DNA of 64,000 nucleotides from Actinomadura sp. NAK00032 (GTDB taxonomy: Bacteria; Actinomycetota; Actinomycetes; Streptosporangiales; Streptosporangiaceae): assembly GCF_013364275.1 (NCBI RefSeq), contig NZ_CP054932.1, forward strand, positions 3,844,001 to 3,908,000. The letters run 5' to 3'. Shown here piece after piece: positions 51,303 through 60,401 of this stretch; the first letter of the stretch is position 1, and every line of letters starts with the position of its first letter. The position numbers and the translations under genes are program-made. The notes below the pieces were generated by a model. It was given only the letters and a program-made list of their open reading frames with translations. It ran no database searches and was not told the origin of the DNA.

Positions 51303-52385
51303 ATGTCCGTACGAAAGCCCGCGGCCGAGCCGGCCTCGGAGAACGGCGGGGACGACCGGGACGGCGCGGACGGCGCGTCCGGCGGCGCGCACGGCGCGTC
51401 CCGGGGGCACCGGCTCAGGACGCGGCGGCCCGTCCCCGACGAGGCCGCCGTCGTCGGCGTGCTCGTCCTCCTGGTCCTCGGCGTCGGCCTGCTCAAGCCG
51501 GACTTCCTGCAGACCGGGAACCTGCTCACCACCGCCCACAACTCCGTCTACGTCGGGCTGATGGCGTGCGGGATGGTGTTCGCGCTCGCCATGCGGGAGG
51601 TCGACCTGTCGGTCGGCGGCATGTACGCGATGGGCATCGTCGTCGGCGCGCTGCTGATCCGCGACGGCTGGAACCCGTGGCTGGCGGCCCTCGCCGTGCT
51701 GGCGCTGTCGGCGCTGCTCGGGGCGGTCAACGGCGCGATCACGACCTACCTGCGGCTGCCGTCGTTCATCGTCACGCTCGCCACGCTGATGCTGCTGCGC
51801 GGCATCGGGCTCGCCCTCGCCGAGGGCAAGCAGGTCACCGACCTGCCGCAGGACCACGCGTTCTTCAGCGTGCTCGGCGGCGGGGAGTCGCTCGGCGTGC
51901 CGAACGCGGTGTGGGTGTTCGCCGCCGCCGTGGTCGTGCTGACCGTCGTGTTCACCCGGACGAGGTTCGGCGCCCGGGTGCGGGCCATCGGCTCCAACCC
52001 CGAGGCCGCCGAGTTCGGCGGGCTGCCCGTCACCCGCACCCGCATCGCCGCGCTGGCGCTGTCGGGCCTGATGGCGGGCGTGGCGGCCGTCCTCGCCCTG
52101 GCGTTCTTCATCGCCGGGGACCCCACCATCGGCCAGGGCTACGAGCTGACCGCCATCGCCGCGGCCATCATCGGCGGCACCCCGCTGAAGGGCGGGACCG
52201 GCTCGGTCGTCGGCGCCGCGGCGGGCACCCTCATCCTCGGCGCCGTCACCGCGGCGCTGGTGTTCTTCGAGGTCCCGATCAACTGGACGACCTTCGCGAC
52301 CGGCGGCGTGATCCTCGCCGCCGTCGGCGCCGCGCCGCTGCTGCGCCGCGTCCGTGACCTGCGTTCCCCAGGGAGGAACCCATGA
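51303..52385 (+). CDS. Ribose-type ABC importer permease
   Basis: A 360-residue RbsC/BPD_transp_2 permease. A long Gly/Asp/Arg-rich cytoplasmic N-terminus (about 50 residues) precedes some eight to ten hydrophobic helices; VDLSVGGMYAMG and GRDYSxG-like GGTPLKGGTGSVVGAAAG are the family landmarks. It pairs with the binding protein and ATPase that follow: stop and next start overlap as ATGA. Substrates of this class are sugars, polyols or autoinducer-like compounds. Confidence 0.9.
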   Translation: MSVRKPAAEPASENGGDDRDGADGASGGAHGASRGHRLRTRRPVPDEAAVVGVLVLLVLGVGLLKPDFLQTGNLLTTAHNSVYVGLMACGMVFALAMREVDLSVGGMYAMGIVVGALLIRDGWNPWLAALAVLALSALLGAVNGAITTYLRLPSFIVTLATLMLLRGIGLALAEGKQVTDLPQDHAFFSVLGGGESLGVPNAVWVFAAAVVVLTVVFTRTRFGARVRAIGSNPEAAEFGGLPVTRTRIAALALSGLMAGVAAVLALAFFIAGDPTIGQGYELTAIAAAIIGGTPLKGGTGSVVGAAAGTLILGAVTAALVFFEVPINWTTFATGGVILAAVGAAPLLRRVRDLRSPGRNP

Positions 52386-53458
52386 TCCCGCGTCCCCGCG
52401 GGCCCGTCGCGGCGGCCGCCGCCCTCGTGCTCGGCGCCGCCCTCGCCACCGCGTCCTGCGGCGACGGATCCGGCTCCGGCGGCCAGAGCGGACGGCTCAA
52501 GATGGGCATCGCCGTCGCCAACTACAGCCTGAACTTCGCCCGCGAGATGTACGAGGGCGCGACCGAGGCCGCGAACCGGGCCGGGAACATCGACTTCAAG
52601 GTGGTCGGGCCGCCCAACACCGACGGCCCCGCCGAGCAGCAGCTGTTCCAGAACCTCACCGTCACCCACCCGGACGGGATCGTGCTGGAGAACCTCGACC
52701 CGCCGATCTTCACCCGCCCCGCCGCGCAGGCCGTCGACAAGGGCATCCCGATCGTCGCGCTCGACACCGCGCCCACCGACGGCAGCAAGGTCACCTTCTA
52801 CGTCGGCAACGACAACTACGAGCTCGGCGGGATGCTCGCCGAGGCGACCGTGAAGAAGCTCGGCAAGGACGCCAAGGGGAAGGTGGTCGTCGGCGTCCCG
52901 AACCCGGGCACGCCCGTCCTCGACAGCCGCGCCAAGGGGATCAAGGACACGTTCGCGCGGCTGGCGCCCGGCATCCGCGTCCTCGGCCCGTTCCAGACCT
53001 ACAGCGACCCGGCGCAGAGCTACGGCGCCTGGCAGTCGCAGGTCAACGCCAACCCCGACGCCCTCGCCTTCCTCGGCGTCGGGGACGCCGACAGCTACAA
53101 CCTCGGCCGGCTCAAGGAGCAGAAGCACGGCAAGTACCTCACCGCCGGGTTCGACGTCGACCCCAAGACGCTCGAGTACATCAAGAAGGGCACCAACTTC
53201 GCCGGCATCGACCCCGAGCACTACCTCAAGGGCTACGTCGCCACCTCGATCCTGATCTCGTCGGTGCGGAAGAAGGACGGCAAGCTCCCGGACGGCTGGT
53301 TCAAGACGCCGGGCCTGGTGATGGACGCCTCCAACATCAACGACATCATCAAACGGCAGCAGTCGGTGCAGAACGCCTACCAGTGGTACAAGCCGCACCT
53401 CGACAAACTCCTGGCGAACCCCGACGCGAGCATGCGCCCGCTCAAGGAGGCGCGCTGA
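52382..53458 (+). CDS. ABC importer substrate-binding lipoprotein
   Basis: A 358-residue periplasmic-binding protein of the sugar (Peripla_BP_4) class. Signal peptide with lipobox ATASC, lipid-modified Cys26. The mature part has KMGIAVANYSLNFAREMYEGATEAA, DGIVLENLDPPIFTRPAAQAVDKGIPIVALDTA and GVGDADSYNLGRL, the strands lining the ligand cleft. Anchored outside the membrane, it delivers ligand to the permease at 51303. Confidence 0.9.
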   Translation: MIPRPRGPVAAAAALVLGAALATASCGDGSGSGGQSGRLKMGIAVANYSLNFAREMYEGATEAANRAGNIDFKVVGPPNTDGPAEQQLFQNLTVTHPDGIVLENLDPPIFTRPAAQAVDKGIPIVALDTAPTDGSKVTFYVGNDNYELGGMLAEATVKKLGKDAKGKVVVGVPNPGTPVLDSRAKGIKDTFARLAPGIRVLGPFQTYSDPAQSYGAWQSQVNANPDALAFLGVGDADSYNLGRLKEQKHGKYLTAGFDVDPKTLEYIKKGTNFAGIDPEHYLKGYVATSILISSVRKKDGKLPDGWFKTPGLVMDASNINDIIKRQQSVQNAYQWYKPHLDKLLANPDASMRPLKEAR

Positions 53459-53487
53459 TGCCGCGGCGGAGCCGCGCCGGGGAGAGC

Positions 53488-53503
53488 GGGGGGTCGTCCC
53501 CCC
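53488..53503 (+). other. GGGGGG-TCGT-CCCCCC hairpin between importer genes
   Basis: A six-pair GC hairpin in the 58-base gap between binding-protein and ATPase genes, ending a few bases before the GGGAGG ribosome binding site. It probably protects the upstream mRNA or lowers ATPase expression relative to binding protein. Confidence 0.5.
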
Positions 53504-53516
53504 TCGGGAGGTACTG

Positions 53517-55025
53517 ATGCTCGTCGCGTCGGGTCTGGTCAAGCACTACGGGGGCGTCACCGCGCTCGACGGGGTCGGCATCGCCCTGGACGCGGGGGAG
53601 GTGCACGCGCTCGTCGGGGAGAACGGCGCCGGCAAGTCCACGCTCGTGAAGATCCTGTCCGGGGTGGTGCGGCCCGAGGGCGGCACCGTGGAGCTGGACG
53701 GCGCGCCCGTCCGGTTCGCCGACGCGCGGCACGCGGCGGCGCAGGGCGTCGCGATCGTCTCGCAGGAGCTGATGACCTACGACGACCTGACCGTGCTGGA
53801 GAACCTGTTCCCGTACGGGGCGCCGCGCCGCCGCGGGCTCGTCAGCACGCGGGAGATGCGGCGGCTCGCCGCGCCCGTCCTCGCCGAGCTGGGCCTCGAC
53901 CCGCCCCCGCACGCGAAGGTCGGCGCGCTGCCCCTCGCCGACCGGCAGCTCCTGGAGATCTGCCGGGCGCTGCTGCAGGACCCCCGCGTGCTGATCCTGG
54001 ACGAGCCCACCTCGGCGCTGCCCCGCGACGCCGCCGCCCGGCTCGCCGCCGTCACCCGGCGGCTGGCCGGGCGGGGCCTCGCCGTCCTCTACATCTCGCA
54101 CTTCCTGGAGGAGGTGATGAGGGTCGCGACCAGGGTCACCGTCCTGCGGGACGGCCGGGTCGTGCTGCCGGGCGCACCGGCCGCCGACGTCGGCCTGGAC
54201 TCCCTGGTCACCGCGATGCTCGGGCAGCCCGCCCGGCACGCGGCAGCCGCGGCCGCCGCCCCGCGCCGCCCCGGCGGGGCGGCGGCCGCCCGCACCGCGG
54301 TCGCGCTCGCCTCCGTCACCGTGCCGGGACGGCTCCGGGACGTCTCGCTCACCGCCGCCGGCGGTGAGATCGTCGGACTGGCCGGGCTCCAGGGGTCCGG
54401 GCACCTCGCCGTGCTCGACGCCGTCTGCGGCCGGGCCCGGCCCGCGTCCGGGACGGTCCGGCTGCCGGACGGCCGGTCGCCCCGCTCGCCCCGGCACGCC
54501 GTCACCATGGGCGTCGCCTACGTCTCCGGCGACCGCAAGGGCCGCGGGCTGATGCTCGACAAGGCGCTCTGGGAGAACATCACGTCGGTGAGCTGGCTCG
54601 GGCAGGGCCGCGGCGGAGTCATGCCGCGGCGCTCCCGCCTCGTCGCCCGGTCCCGCGCGCATCTGGAGCGCCTCCGCGTCCGCGGCGGCGTCCGCGCCCG
54701 CGCGAGCGAGCTGTCCGGCGGCAACCAGCAGAAGGCCGTGTTCGCGAAGTGGCTGGACGCGGACCCGGCCGTCCTCGTGCTGGACGACCCGACCCGGGGC
54801 GTGGACGTCGGCGCCCGCGGCGAGCTGCACGGCATCGTCCGGGGCCTGGCCGCCGAGGGGAAGGCGGTGCTGATCGCCTCCAGCGACCTTGCCGAGCTGG
54901 TCGAGCTGTGCCACCGCGTCGTCGTCCTGCAACACGGCCGCATCGTCGGGACCCTCGCCGGCGACCGGCTCACCGAGCCGGAGCTGAGCCTCGCCATGAA
55001 CGCGGGCTTCGCCGACCCCGGCTGA
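53517..55025 (+). CDS. Ribose-type ABC importer ATPase, double cassette
   Basis: A 502-residue RbsA-like protein with two ABC domains. The first has an intact Walker A GENGAGKST near 38 and Walker B VLILDEPTSAL, but its signature reads LPLADRQLLEI. The second has a degenerate Walker A (LQGSGHLAVLD) but a good signature ELSGGNQQKAVFAKW and Walker B VLVLDDPTRGVD. This asymmetric pattern is normal for the class. ATG 53517 follows GGGAGG. Last gene of the importer operon. Confidence 0.9.
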   Translation: MLVASGLVKHYGGVTALDGVGIALDAGEVHALVGENGAGKSTLVKILSGVVRPEGGTVELDGAPVRFADARHAAAQGVAIVSQELMTYDDLTVLENLFPYGAPRRRGLVSTREMRRLAAPVLAELGLDPPPHAKVGALPLADRQLLEICRALLQDPRVLILDEPTSALPRDAAARLAAVTRRLAGRGLAVLYISHFLEEVMRVATRVTVLRDGRVVLPGAPAADVGLDSLVTAMLGQPARHAAAAAAAPRRPGGAAAARTAVALASVTVPGRLRDVSLTAAGGEIVGLAGLQGSGHLAVLDAVCGRARPASGTVRLPDGRSPRSPRHAVTMGVAYVSGDRKGRGLMLDKALWENITSVSWLGQGRGGVMPRRSRLVARSRAHLERLRVRGGVRARASELSGGNQQKAVFAKWLDADPAVLVLDDPTRGVDVGARGELHGIVRGLAAEGKAVLIASSDLAELVELCHRVVVLQHGRIVGTLAGDRLTEPELSLAMNAGFADPG

Positions 55026-55040
55026 CCGGGCCGGTCCCGG

Positions 55041-55979
55041 CTAGCCGGCCAGCAGGGCGACGACGGGCGCGAACGCCTCCATGGCCGAGTCCGGGACCTG
55101 GTAGTAGGTGAAGCCGTAGCGGTCGCGGCGGGCGAGCATCTGCTCGGCGATGTGCTCGGGCGGCCCGACGAACTGCGACGGCATCTCCAGCACGAGCCCG
55201 GCGGACGAGGTCCCCCAGCCGCGCGTCACCGCGACGCGGGCGGCGGTGCGGCGCGGGTCGTCCCCGAACACGGGGTTCACCATCATGCTCAGCTCGACGT
55301 CCCGGCCGCCGGCGGCCTCGAGGACCCGGTCGACCTTGCGGGCGATGGTGTCCGGCAGCCGCTCGGAGAGCTCGTCGGAGATCGCCCCCTCGGGGAGGGC
55401 GCGGGGGAGGATGCCGACGGTGTCGGCGTGCCGCCCGGCGATCCCGAGCATGCGGGCGCTGCCCGCGCCGACGACCAGCGGCGGCCGCCGCTCCGGGCGC
55501 GGGAAGACGGTCAGCCCGTCGACGCGGTAGTGCTCCCCGGCGAAGGCGGTCTTCTCGCCGCCGAGGAGGCTCCGCAGGATCCGCAGCGACTCCTCCAGCC
55601 GCCCGACCCGCGTCCCGGCCGGGTCGAAGGGCATCCCCGCGGCCGCGTACTCGTCGCGGAGCCAGCCCGCGCCGATGCCCAGTTCGAACCGCCCGCCCGA
55701 CAGGTGGTCGAGGGTGGCGGCCTCCTTGGCGAGCATCACCGGGTGCCGGAAGTCGTTGGCGAGGACCATCGTGCCCAGCCGCAGCGTGGTCGTGGCGGCC
55801 GCGGCGGCCGCCAGCGCCACCATCGGGGCGAGCTGCTCGCCGAACGGGTCGGCGACGAAATGGTCCCGCAGCGTCAGCACGTCGTATCCGAGGGCTTCGG
55901 CGCGCCGCGCGGTCTCGACCAGGCCCTCGCCCGACCTGATCGACTCGCCCACGACGCCGAAGCGGAAGTTGCCTGCCAT
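55041..55979 (-). CDS. LLM-class F420-dependent oxidoreductase (TIGR03621-like)
   Basis: A 312-residue luciferase-like TIM-barrel enzyme: FRFGVVGESIRSGEGLVETARRAEALGYDVLTLRDHF at the N-terminus, LRLGTMVLANDFRHPVMLAKEAATLDHLSGGRFELGIGAGW, and VFPRPERRPPLVVGAGSARMLGIAGRHAD. This is the actinobacterial F420 subgroup. ATG 55979 is preferred (MAGNFRFG); ATG 56030 would add a His-rich stretch. It ends 15 bases from the convergent importer ATPase. Confidence 0.83.
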   Translation of the reverse strand: MAGNFRFGVVGESIRSGEGLVETARRAEALGYDVLTLRDHFVADPFGEQLAPMVALAAAAAATTTLRLGTMVLANDFRHPVMLAKEAATLDHLSGGRFELGIGAGWLRDEYAAAGMPFDPAGTRVGRLEESLRILRSLLGGEKTAFAGEHYRVDGLTVFPRPERRPPLVVGAGSARMLGIAGRHADTVGILPRALPEGAISDELSERLPDTIARKVDRVLEAAGGRDVELSMMVNPVFGDDPRRTAARVAVTRGWGTSSAGLVLEMPSQFVGPPEHIAEQMLARRDRYGFTYYQVPDSAMEAFAPVVALLAG

Positions 55980-56181
55980 GCCATGAGCGTGCCCGCCGGC
56001 CGGGTGCGGGTGCTGGCGGGAATCCGACATGAGGGTTCCGGGGGACGGTCTCGACCGGCGGAAGGTCTCGACCGGCGGAACGGGGCGAGCGGCTCGGTCG
56101 CCGTCCGTGCGGCGTAAGGGCGTCACCGACTGCCCCGTTCGCACCGGTCCCTTCCCAGGCTGCGTCCGGCCGCCCGGATTT

Positions 56182-56700
56182 TCAACCTTCGCGGGGCGCC
56201 ACCCGCTGCGCCAGCAGCCGGCCCGGCCAGTCGCCGACGGTGAACTCGGCGACGGGCTCGAACCCGTTGCGGCGGTAGTACTCGACGAGCCGCCCGTCGC
56301 CTCCGCCGTAGCAGTCGACGCGCAGCAGGGAGACGCCCCTGGCCCGCGCCTCCTCCTTGGCCTTCGCGATGAGCGCGGTGCCCACCCCGTGCCCGGCGAA
56401 CGCCCGGTCGGTCACCAGCAGCGTGATGTACAGCTCCGGCTCGCCGGCCGGGTCGATGTAGGGCGTCGGACGGGGCGCGACCGCCATGACCCCGGCCGGG
56501 CGGCCGTCCACCTGCCCGACCCAGATCTCGTCGTCGCGGGCGATGCCCTCGATGCGCTCCACCCGGCGCGGATCGCGCGACCACGGCTCGCTGCCCCACT
56601 GGCCCGTCCGGCCCCCGGCCGCGAGCCACGCGACCGCGCCGTCCAGCATGGCGAGCATCAGCGGCGCGTCGGCGGGCCCGCCGCTCCGGATCCCGATCAT
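56182..56700 (-). CDS. GNAT-family N-acetyltransferase
   Basis: A 172-residue GNAT protein: IRSGGPADAPLMLAMLD at the start, LYITLLVTDRAFAGHGVGTALIAKAKEEARARG as the acetyl-CoA-binding strand and loop (Q/RxxGxG/A as HGVGTA), and RVDCYGGGDGRLVEYYRRNGFEPV at the end. Its ATG overlaps the stop of the phosphotransferase gene (ATGA), so the two are cotranslated. Substrate unknown. Confidence 0.85.
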   Translation of the reverse strand: MIGIRSGGPADAPLMLAMLDGAVAWLAAGGRTGQWGSEPWSRDPRRVERIEGIARDDEIWVGQVDGRPAGVMAVAPRPTPYIDPAGEPELYITLLVTDRAFAGHGVGTALIAKAKEEARARGVSLLRVDCYGGGDGRLVEYYRRNGFEPVAEFTVGDWPGRLLAQRVAPREG

Positions 56701-57761
56701 GCGCCGATGAAGCCCTGCGCGCGGCGGAACAGGCCGAGGGTGATCGCGTGCAGCAGGTCGCCGGTCTCCTTGGGCGCCTTGCCCGCGAACGCGCGGGCGT
56801 GGGTGCCCTCCAGGACGATCCCGAGCTTGAAGCACGCGAGCACCGCGTACCAGGTGATGGACGACAGGTCGCGCCCGGCGACGGCGTCCGCGCGCTCGGC
56901 GTAGGTGGCGACCAGCTCGTCCGCGGCCGGCAGTCCGCCCGCCTCGCCCAGCGGCCCGGCCAGCGCGGCGCTCTGGTCGTCGCCGTCCGGCCAGGTGGCC
57001 AGCAGCCAGCCGAGGTCGAGCAGCGGGTCGCCGATCGTGCACATCTCCCAGTCGACGATCGCGGCGACCTCGGGGCCGTCGAAGGAGTACATCAGGTTGG
57101 CCAGGTGGTAGTCGCCGTGCAGGACGCCCGGCCGCCACACCTTGGGACGGTGCTCCTCCAACCACCGGGCGACGTCGTCCAGGCCGGGGATGTCGGGGCC
57201 GGGGTAGCCGTCGAGCGTGCTGTAGGAGTCGAGTTCGGACGTCCAGCGGCCCACCTGCCGCTCCAGGAACCCCTCGGGCTTGCCGAAGTCGCCCAGCCCG
57301 GCCGCCTCGTGGTCGACCGCGCCCAGCGCCGACAGCGCGCGCGCCGCGTTCAGCCCCATCTCCCGCCGGACGGACGCGTCGCCCGCGTGCAGGGCCGGAA
57401 GCGCGACCGAGGCGTTGAAGCCCTCGACCGGCGTCATCAGGTAGAAGACCGCGCCGCCCATCACCGTCTCGTCCGGGCAGGCCGCGATGAGGCGCGGCGC
57501 GGGGACGTCGGTGCCGTCGAGCGCCCCCAGCACGCGGGCCTCGCGGCGCAGGACGTCGTTCGTCCTGGCCCGCAGATGCGCCGGGCCGCGCCGCAGCACG
57601 TAGTCGCGGCCGCCCCGCCGGAACCGGATCAGGGTGTTCTGCGTGCCGCCCGCGAGCGGCGCGACGTCCTCGAACGGGCCGCCCGGCAGGCCCCGGTCGT
57701 CCATCCACCCGGCCAGGACGGCGAAGTCCACGAGGGCGCGGTCGATCTGCTCAGGCTGCAC
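56697..57761 (-). CDS. Phosphotransferase-family protein (ACAD10/11-associated APH type)
   Basis: A 354-residue APH-fold kinase. N-lobe YVLRRGP with the ATP-binding Arg/Lys, catalytic loop VLHGDYHLANLMY (HGDxHxxN intact), and IVDWEMCTIGDPLLDLGWLLA with the metal-binding Asp. The class is often encoded next to acyl-CoA dehydrogenases and in animals fused to them (ACAD10/11), where it phosphorylates 4-hydroxyacyl-CoAs. An acyl-CoA dehydrogenase lies just across the divergent promoter here. GTG start at 57761. Confidence 0.87.
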   Translation of the reverse strand: MQPEQIDRALVDFAVLAGWMDDRGLPGGPFEDVAPLAGGTQNTLIRFRRGGRDYVLRRGPAHLRARTNDVLRREARVLGALDGTDVPAPRLIAACPDETVMGGAVFYLMTPVEGFNASVALPALHAGDASVRREMGLNAARALSALGAVDHEAAGLGDFGKPEGFLERQVGRWTSELDSYSTLDGYPGPDIPGLDDVARWLEEHRPKVWRPGVLHGDYHLANLMYSFDGPEVAAIVDWEMCTIGDPLLDLGWLLATWPDGDDQSAALAGPLGEAGGLPAADELVATYAERADAVAGRDLSSITWYAVLACFKLGIVLEGTHARAFAGKAPKETGDLLHAITLGLFRRAQGFIGA

Positions 57762-57805
57762 GGCGGGTCCCTTTCCGGCGCAAGGTCACCCGGAGGGTAA
57801 CAGTC

Positions 57806-57817
57806 ATGCACTTGCAT
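57806..57817. promoter_or_regulatory. 12-bp palindrome ATGCA-CT-TGCAT in divergent promoter
   Basis: A perfect palindrome midway in the 106-base gap between the phosphotransferase and acyl-CoA dehydrogenase genes; the TetR encoded downstream of the dehydrogenase is the likely binder. It resembles the site at 45538. Confidence 0.5.
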
Positions 57818-57867
57818 TACTTACTGAGGTGGGTCGATTATCGGGGAAACGACGCAGGAGGCTCGCC

Positions 57868-59160
57868 ATGGCATGGGACTTCGAGACCGACCCCGACTAC
57901 CAGGAACTCCTCGACTGGGCGGACGCCTTCGTCCGGGACGAGGTCGAGCCGCTCGACCTGGTGCTCGGCGACCCCTACGACAAGGGCGACCCCCGCTACA
58001 AGCGGCTCGTCCGCCCCCTCCAGGACCAGGTCCGCGACAAGGGGCTGTGGGCGTGCCACCTCGGCCCCGATCTCGGCGGGCAGGGGTACGGCCAGGTCAA
58101 GCTGGCCCTGCTGAACGAGATCCTCGGCCGCTCCCGGTGGGCGCCGTCGGTGTTCGGCTGCCAGGCGCCCGACTCCGGCAACGCCGAGATCATCGCCCAC
58201 TTCGGCACGCCCGAGCAGAAGGACCGCTACCTGCGCCCCCTGCTCGACGGCGACATCTCCTCGTCCTACTCGATGACCGAGCCGCACGGGGGTGCCGACC
58301 CCACGCTGTTCACCACGCGCGCCGTCCGGGACGGGGACGGGTGGGTCATCAACGGCGAGAAGTGGTTCTCCTCCAACGCCCGCCACGCGACCTTCCTGAT
58401 CGTGATGGCGGTGACCAACCCCGATGTGTCGGCCTACGAGGGCATGTCGATGTTCATCGTGCCCGCCGACGCGCCGGGGCTGACCACCGTCCGCAACGTC
58501 GGCGTCGGCGGCGAGCGCGAGGGCTCGCACGGCTACCTGCGCTACGAGGACGTCCGCGTCCCGGCCGAGAACCTCCTCGGCGACGAGGGCGGCGCGTTCG
58601 TCATCGCGCAGACCCGCCTCGGCGGCGGCCGCGTCCACCACGCGATGCGGACCATCGCGCAGGTCCGCAAGGCGTTCGACATGATGCTGGAGCGCGCCGC
58701 GTCCCGGCAGACCCGGTTCGGCGCCCTGGCCAAGATGCAGATGACCCGCGAGAAGATCGCCGACAGCTGGATCGAGATCGAGCAGTTCCGGCTGCTCGTC
58801 CTGCGCACCGCCTGGCTGATCGACAAGCACGGGGACTACAAGAAGGTCCGCAAGGACATCGCCGCCGTCAAGGCCGCGATGCCGAAGGTCTACCACGACG
58901 TCGTCCAGCGCGCGATGCACCTGCACGGCGCCCTCGGCGTCTCCAACGAGATGCCGTTCGCGGGCATGCTGCTCGCCGCCGAGGCGCTCGGCATCGCCGA
59001 CGGCCCCACCGAGGTCCACAAGATCACCCTGGCCCGGCAGCTGCTGCGCGACGTCGAGCCGGTCGAGGGGCTGTGGCCGTCCGGCCACCTGCCGACCCGC
59101 CGGGAGGCCGCCCGCGCGCGCTTCGCCGAGGCCTTGGAGCTCGCGATCGCCGATGAGTGA
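57868..59160 (+). CDS. Acyl-CoA dehydrogenase
   Basis: A 430-residue flavoprotein of the acyl-CoA dehydrogenase family. SYSMTEPHGGADPTLFTTRA and GEKWFSSNARHATFLIVMAV are FAD/substrate segments, GGGRVHHAMRTIAQVRKAFDMMLERAASRQTRFG is the C-terminal helical domain, and HLHGALGVSNEMPFAGMLLAAEALGIADGPTEVHKITLARQLL closes it. It lies next to the APH-type gene, as in the ACAD10/11-like pathway for 4-hydroxy acids. ATG 57868 has CAGGAGG. The stop overlaps the TetR start by eight bases. Confidence 0.9.
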   Translation: MAWDFETDPDYQELLDWADAFVRDEVEPLDLVLGDPYDKGDPRYKRLVRPLQDQVRDKGLWACHLGPDLGGQGYGQVKLALLNEILGRSRWAPSVFGCQAPDSGNAEIIAHFGTPEQKDRYLRPLLDGDISSSYSMTEPHGGADPTLFTTRAVRDGDGWVINGEKWFSSNARHATFLIVMAVTNPDVSAYEGMSMFIVPADAPGLTTVRNVGVGGEREGSHGYLRYEDVRVPAENLLGDEGGAFVIAQTRLGGGRVHHAMRTIAQVRKAFDMMLERAASRQTRFGALAKMQMTREKIADSWIEIEQFRLLVLRTAWLIDKHGDYKKVRKDIAAVKAAMPKVYHDVVQRAMHLHGALGVSNEMPFAGMLLAAEALGIADGPTEVHKITLARQLLRDVEPVEGLWPSGHLPTRREAARARFAEALELAIADE

Positions 59161-59785
59161 CACCCGCGAGCGGCTGCTGGACGCGGCCGAGGCCCTCTAC
59201 GCCGCGCGCGGCGTGGACGCCGTCAGCCTCCGGGAGATCCTCCAGGAGGCCGGCGCCCGCAACGCCACGGCCGTCCAGTACCACTTCGGGGACCGCGCCG
59301 GGATCCTGCGCGCGATCTTCGCCCGGCACGCCCCCGACGTGGAGGCCCGCAGGCACGCCCTGCTCGACGCCTACGAGGACGGCGAGCGGGGCGTCCGCCC
59401 CCTCGCCGCCGCCCTCGTCCGCCCGCTCGCGGCCCGCCTCGCCGACGAGTCGGGTCGCGCCCACCTGCAGATCTGGGCGGACGTGGTGAACCGCCCGAAC
59501 CCGCTCGTCCCCGTAGCGGTTCTTGACGACCCCCGCGACAGCCTCTGCCGCTGGCGGAACCTCGTCGAACCCCTCCTCGAAGAGGACGCGGCCCGCCTGC
59601 ACCGCCGCTTCACCGCCATCCTGTACGCGTCGATCGAGCTGGCCCGCCGCGCCCGCTCCGGCCCCCGCACCGACGACCGCCTGTTCACCAGCTACCTGAT
59701 CGACGTCGTCGCCGCGATCCTCGGCGCCCCCGTCTCGCCCGAGACCCGCCGCCTCGCCGCCGAACGCGACGCCGCCCGCCGCTGA
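59153..59785 (+). CDS. TetR-family transcriptional regulator
   Basis: A 210-residue regulator: N-terminal HTH RERLLDAAEALYAARGVDAVSLREILQEAGARNATAVQYHFGDRAGIL at 5-52 and a typical helical ligand domain. It overlaps the acyl-CoA dehydrogenase gene by eight bases, so is cotranscribed with it. It most likely senses an acyl-CoA or its acid and controls the divergent APH and dehydrogenase operons through the palindrome at 57806. Confidence 0.87.
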   Translation: MSDTRERLLDAAEALYAARGVDAVSLREILQEAGARNATAVQYHFGDRAGILRAIFARHAPDVEARRHALLDAYEDGERGVRPLAAALVRPLAARLADESGRAHLQIWADVVNRPNPLVPVAVLDDPRDSLCRWRNLVEPLLEEDAARLHRRFTAILYASIELARRARSGPRTDDRLFTSYLIDVVAAILGAPVSPETRRLAAERDAARR

Positions 59786-59855
59786 GGTGACATCCGTCCA
59801 AGACGGGGCGGATTCGCGCCGCGCACACTGGGAAGCCAGATCCAGGGAGGACGAC

Positions 59856-60218
59856 ATGACGAGTGAGATCCGCCGGACCTTCTACCCGCTGATCAGGTCC
59901 GCCGACCCGGGCCGCACGATGGCGTGGCTGGAGAGCGCGTTCGGCTTCACCGAGGTCGCGGCGCACAAGGACGACTCCGGGACGATCGTCCACGCCGAGA
60001 TGCGCTTCGACACCGGCCTGCTGATGCTCGGCAGGGCCGACACGCCCCCGGCCTCGGTCTACGTCGCCGTCGACGACCCCGATGCCCACCACGACCGCGC
60101 GAAGGCCGCCGGCGCCGAGATCACCAGCCCCCTCGTCGACCAGGACTACGGCTCCCGCGACTACGCGGCCCGCGACCTCGACGGCAACACCTGGTACTTC
60201 GGCACCTACCGCCCCTGA
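59856..60218 (+). CDS. VOC-family (glyoxalase-like) protein
   Basis: A 120-residue single VOC domain of the PhnB-like kind: FYPLIRSADPGRTMAWLESAFGFTEVAA, ASVYVAVDDPDAHHDRAKAAGAEI and the last strand DYAARDLDGNTWYFGTYRP. The ATG at 59856 has GGGAGG upstream. Function could be drug binding or an isomerase; no neighbour suggests which. Confidence 0.8.
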   Translation: MTSEIRRTFYPLIRSADPGRTMAWLESAFGFTEVAAHKDDSGTIVHAEMRFDTGLLMLGRADTPPASVYVAVDDPDAHHDRAKAAGAEITSPLVDQDYGSRDYAARDLDGNTWYFGTYRP

Positions 60219-60401
60219 CCCGCCCCGCCTCACGGGCGGATATTCGAAGGCTCGGGGACGGGGGGCGGTGTTACGGTTCGGGGGCCGGCGGCGGGACTTC
60301 GGTGCGACTTCCGGAACCCACCTTTGAAGTGATGATTCGCCAGCTCGCGCTTCCCTTCCCCGGCCGGCACCCCCGATCCCCCCGACCGAGCCTGGGAAAC
60401 G

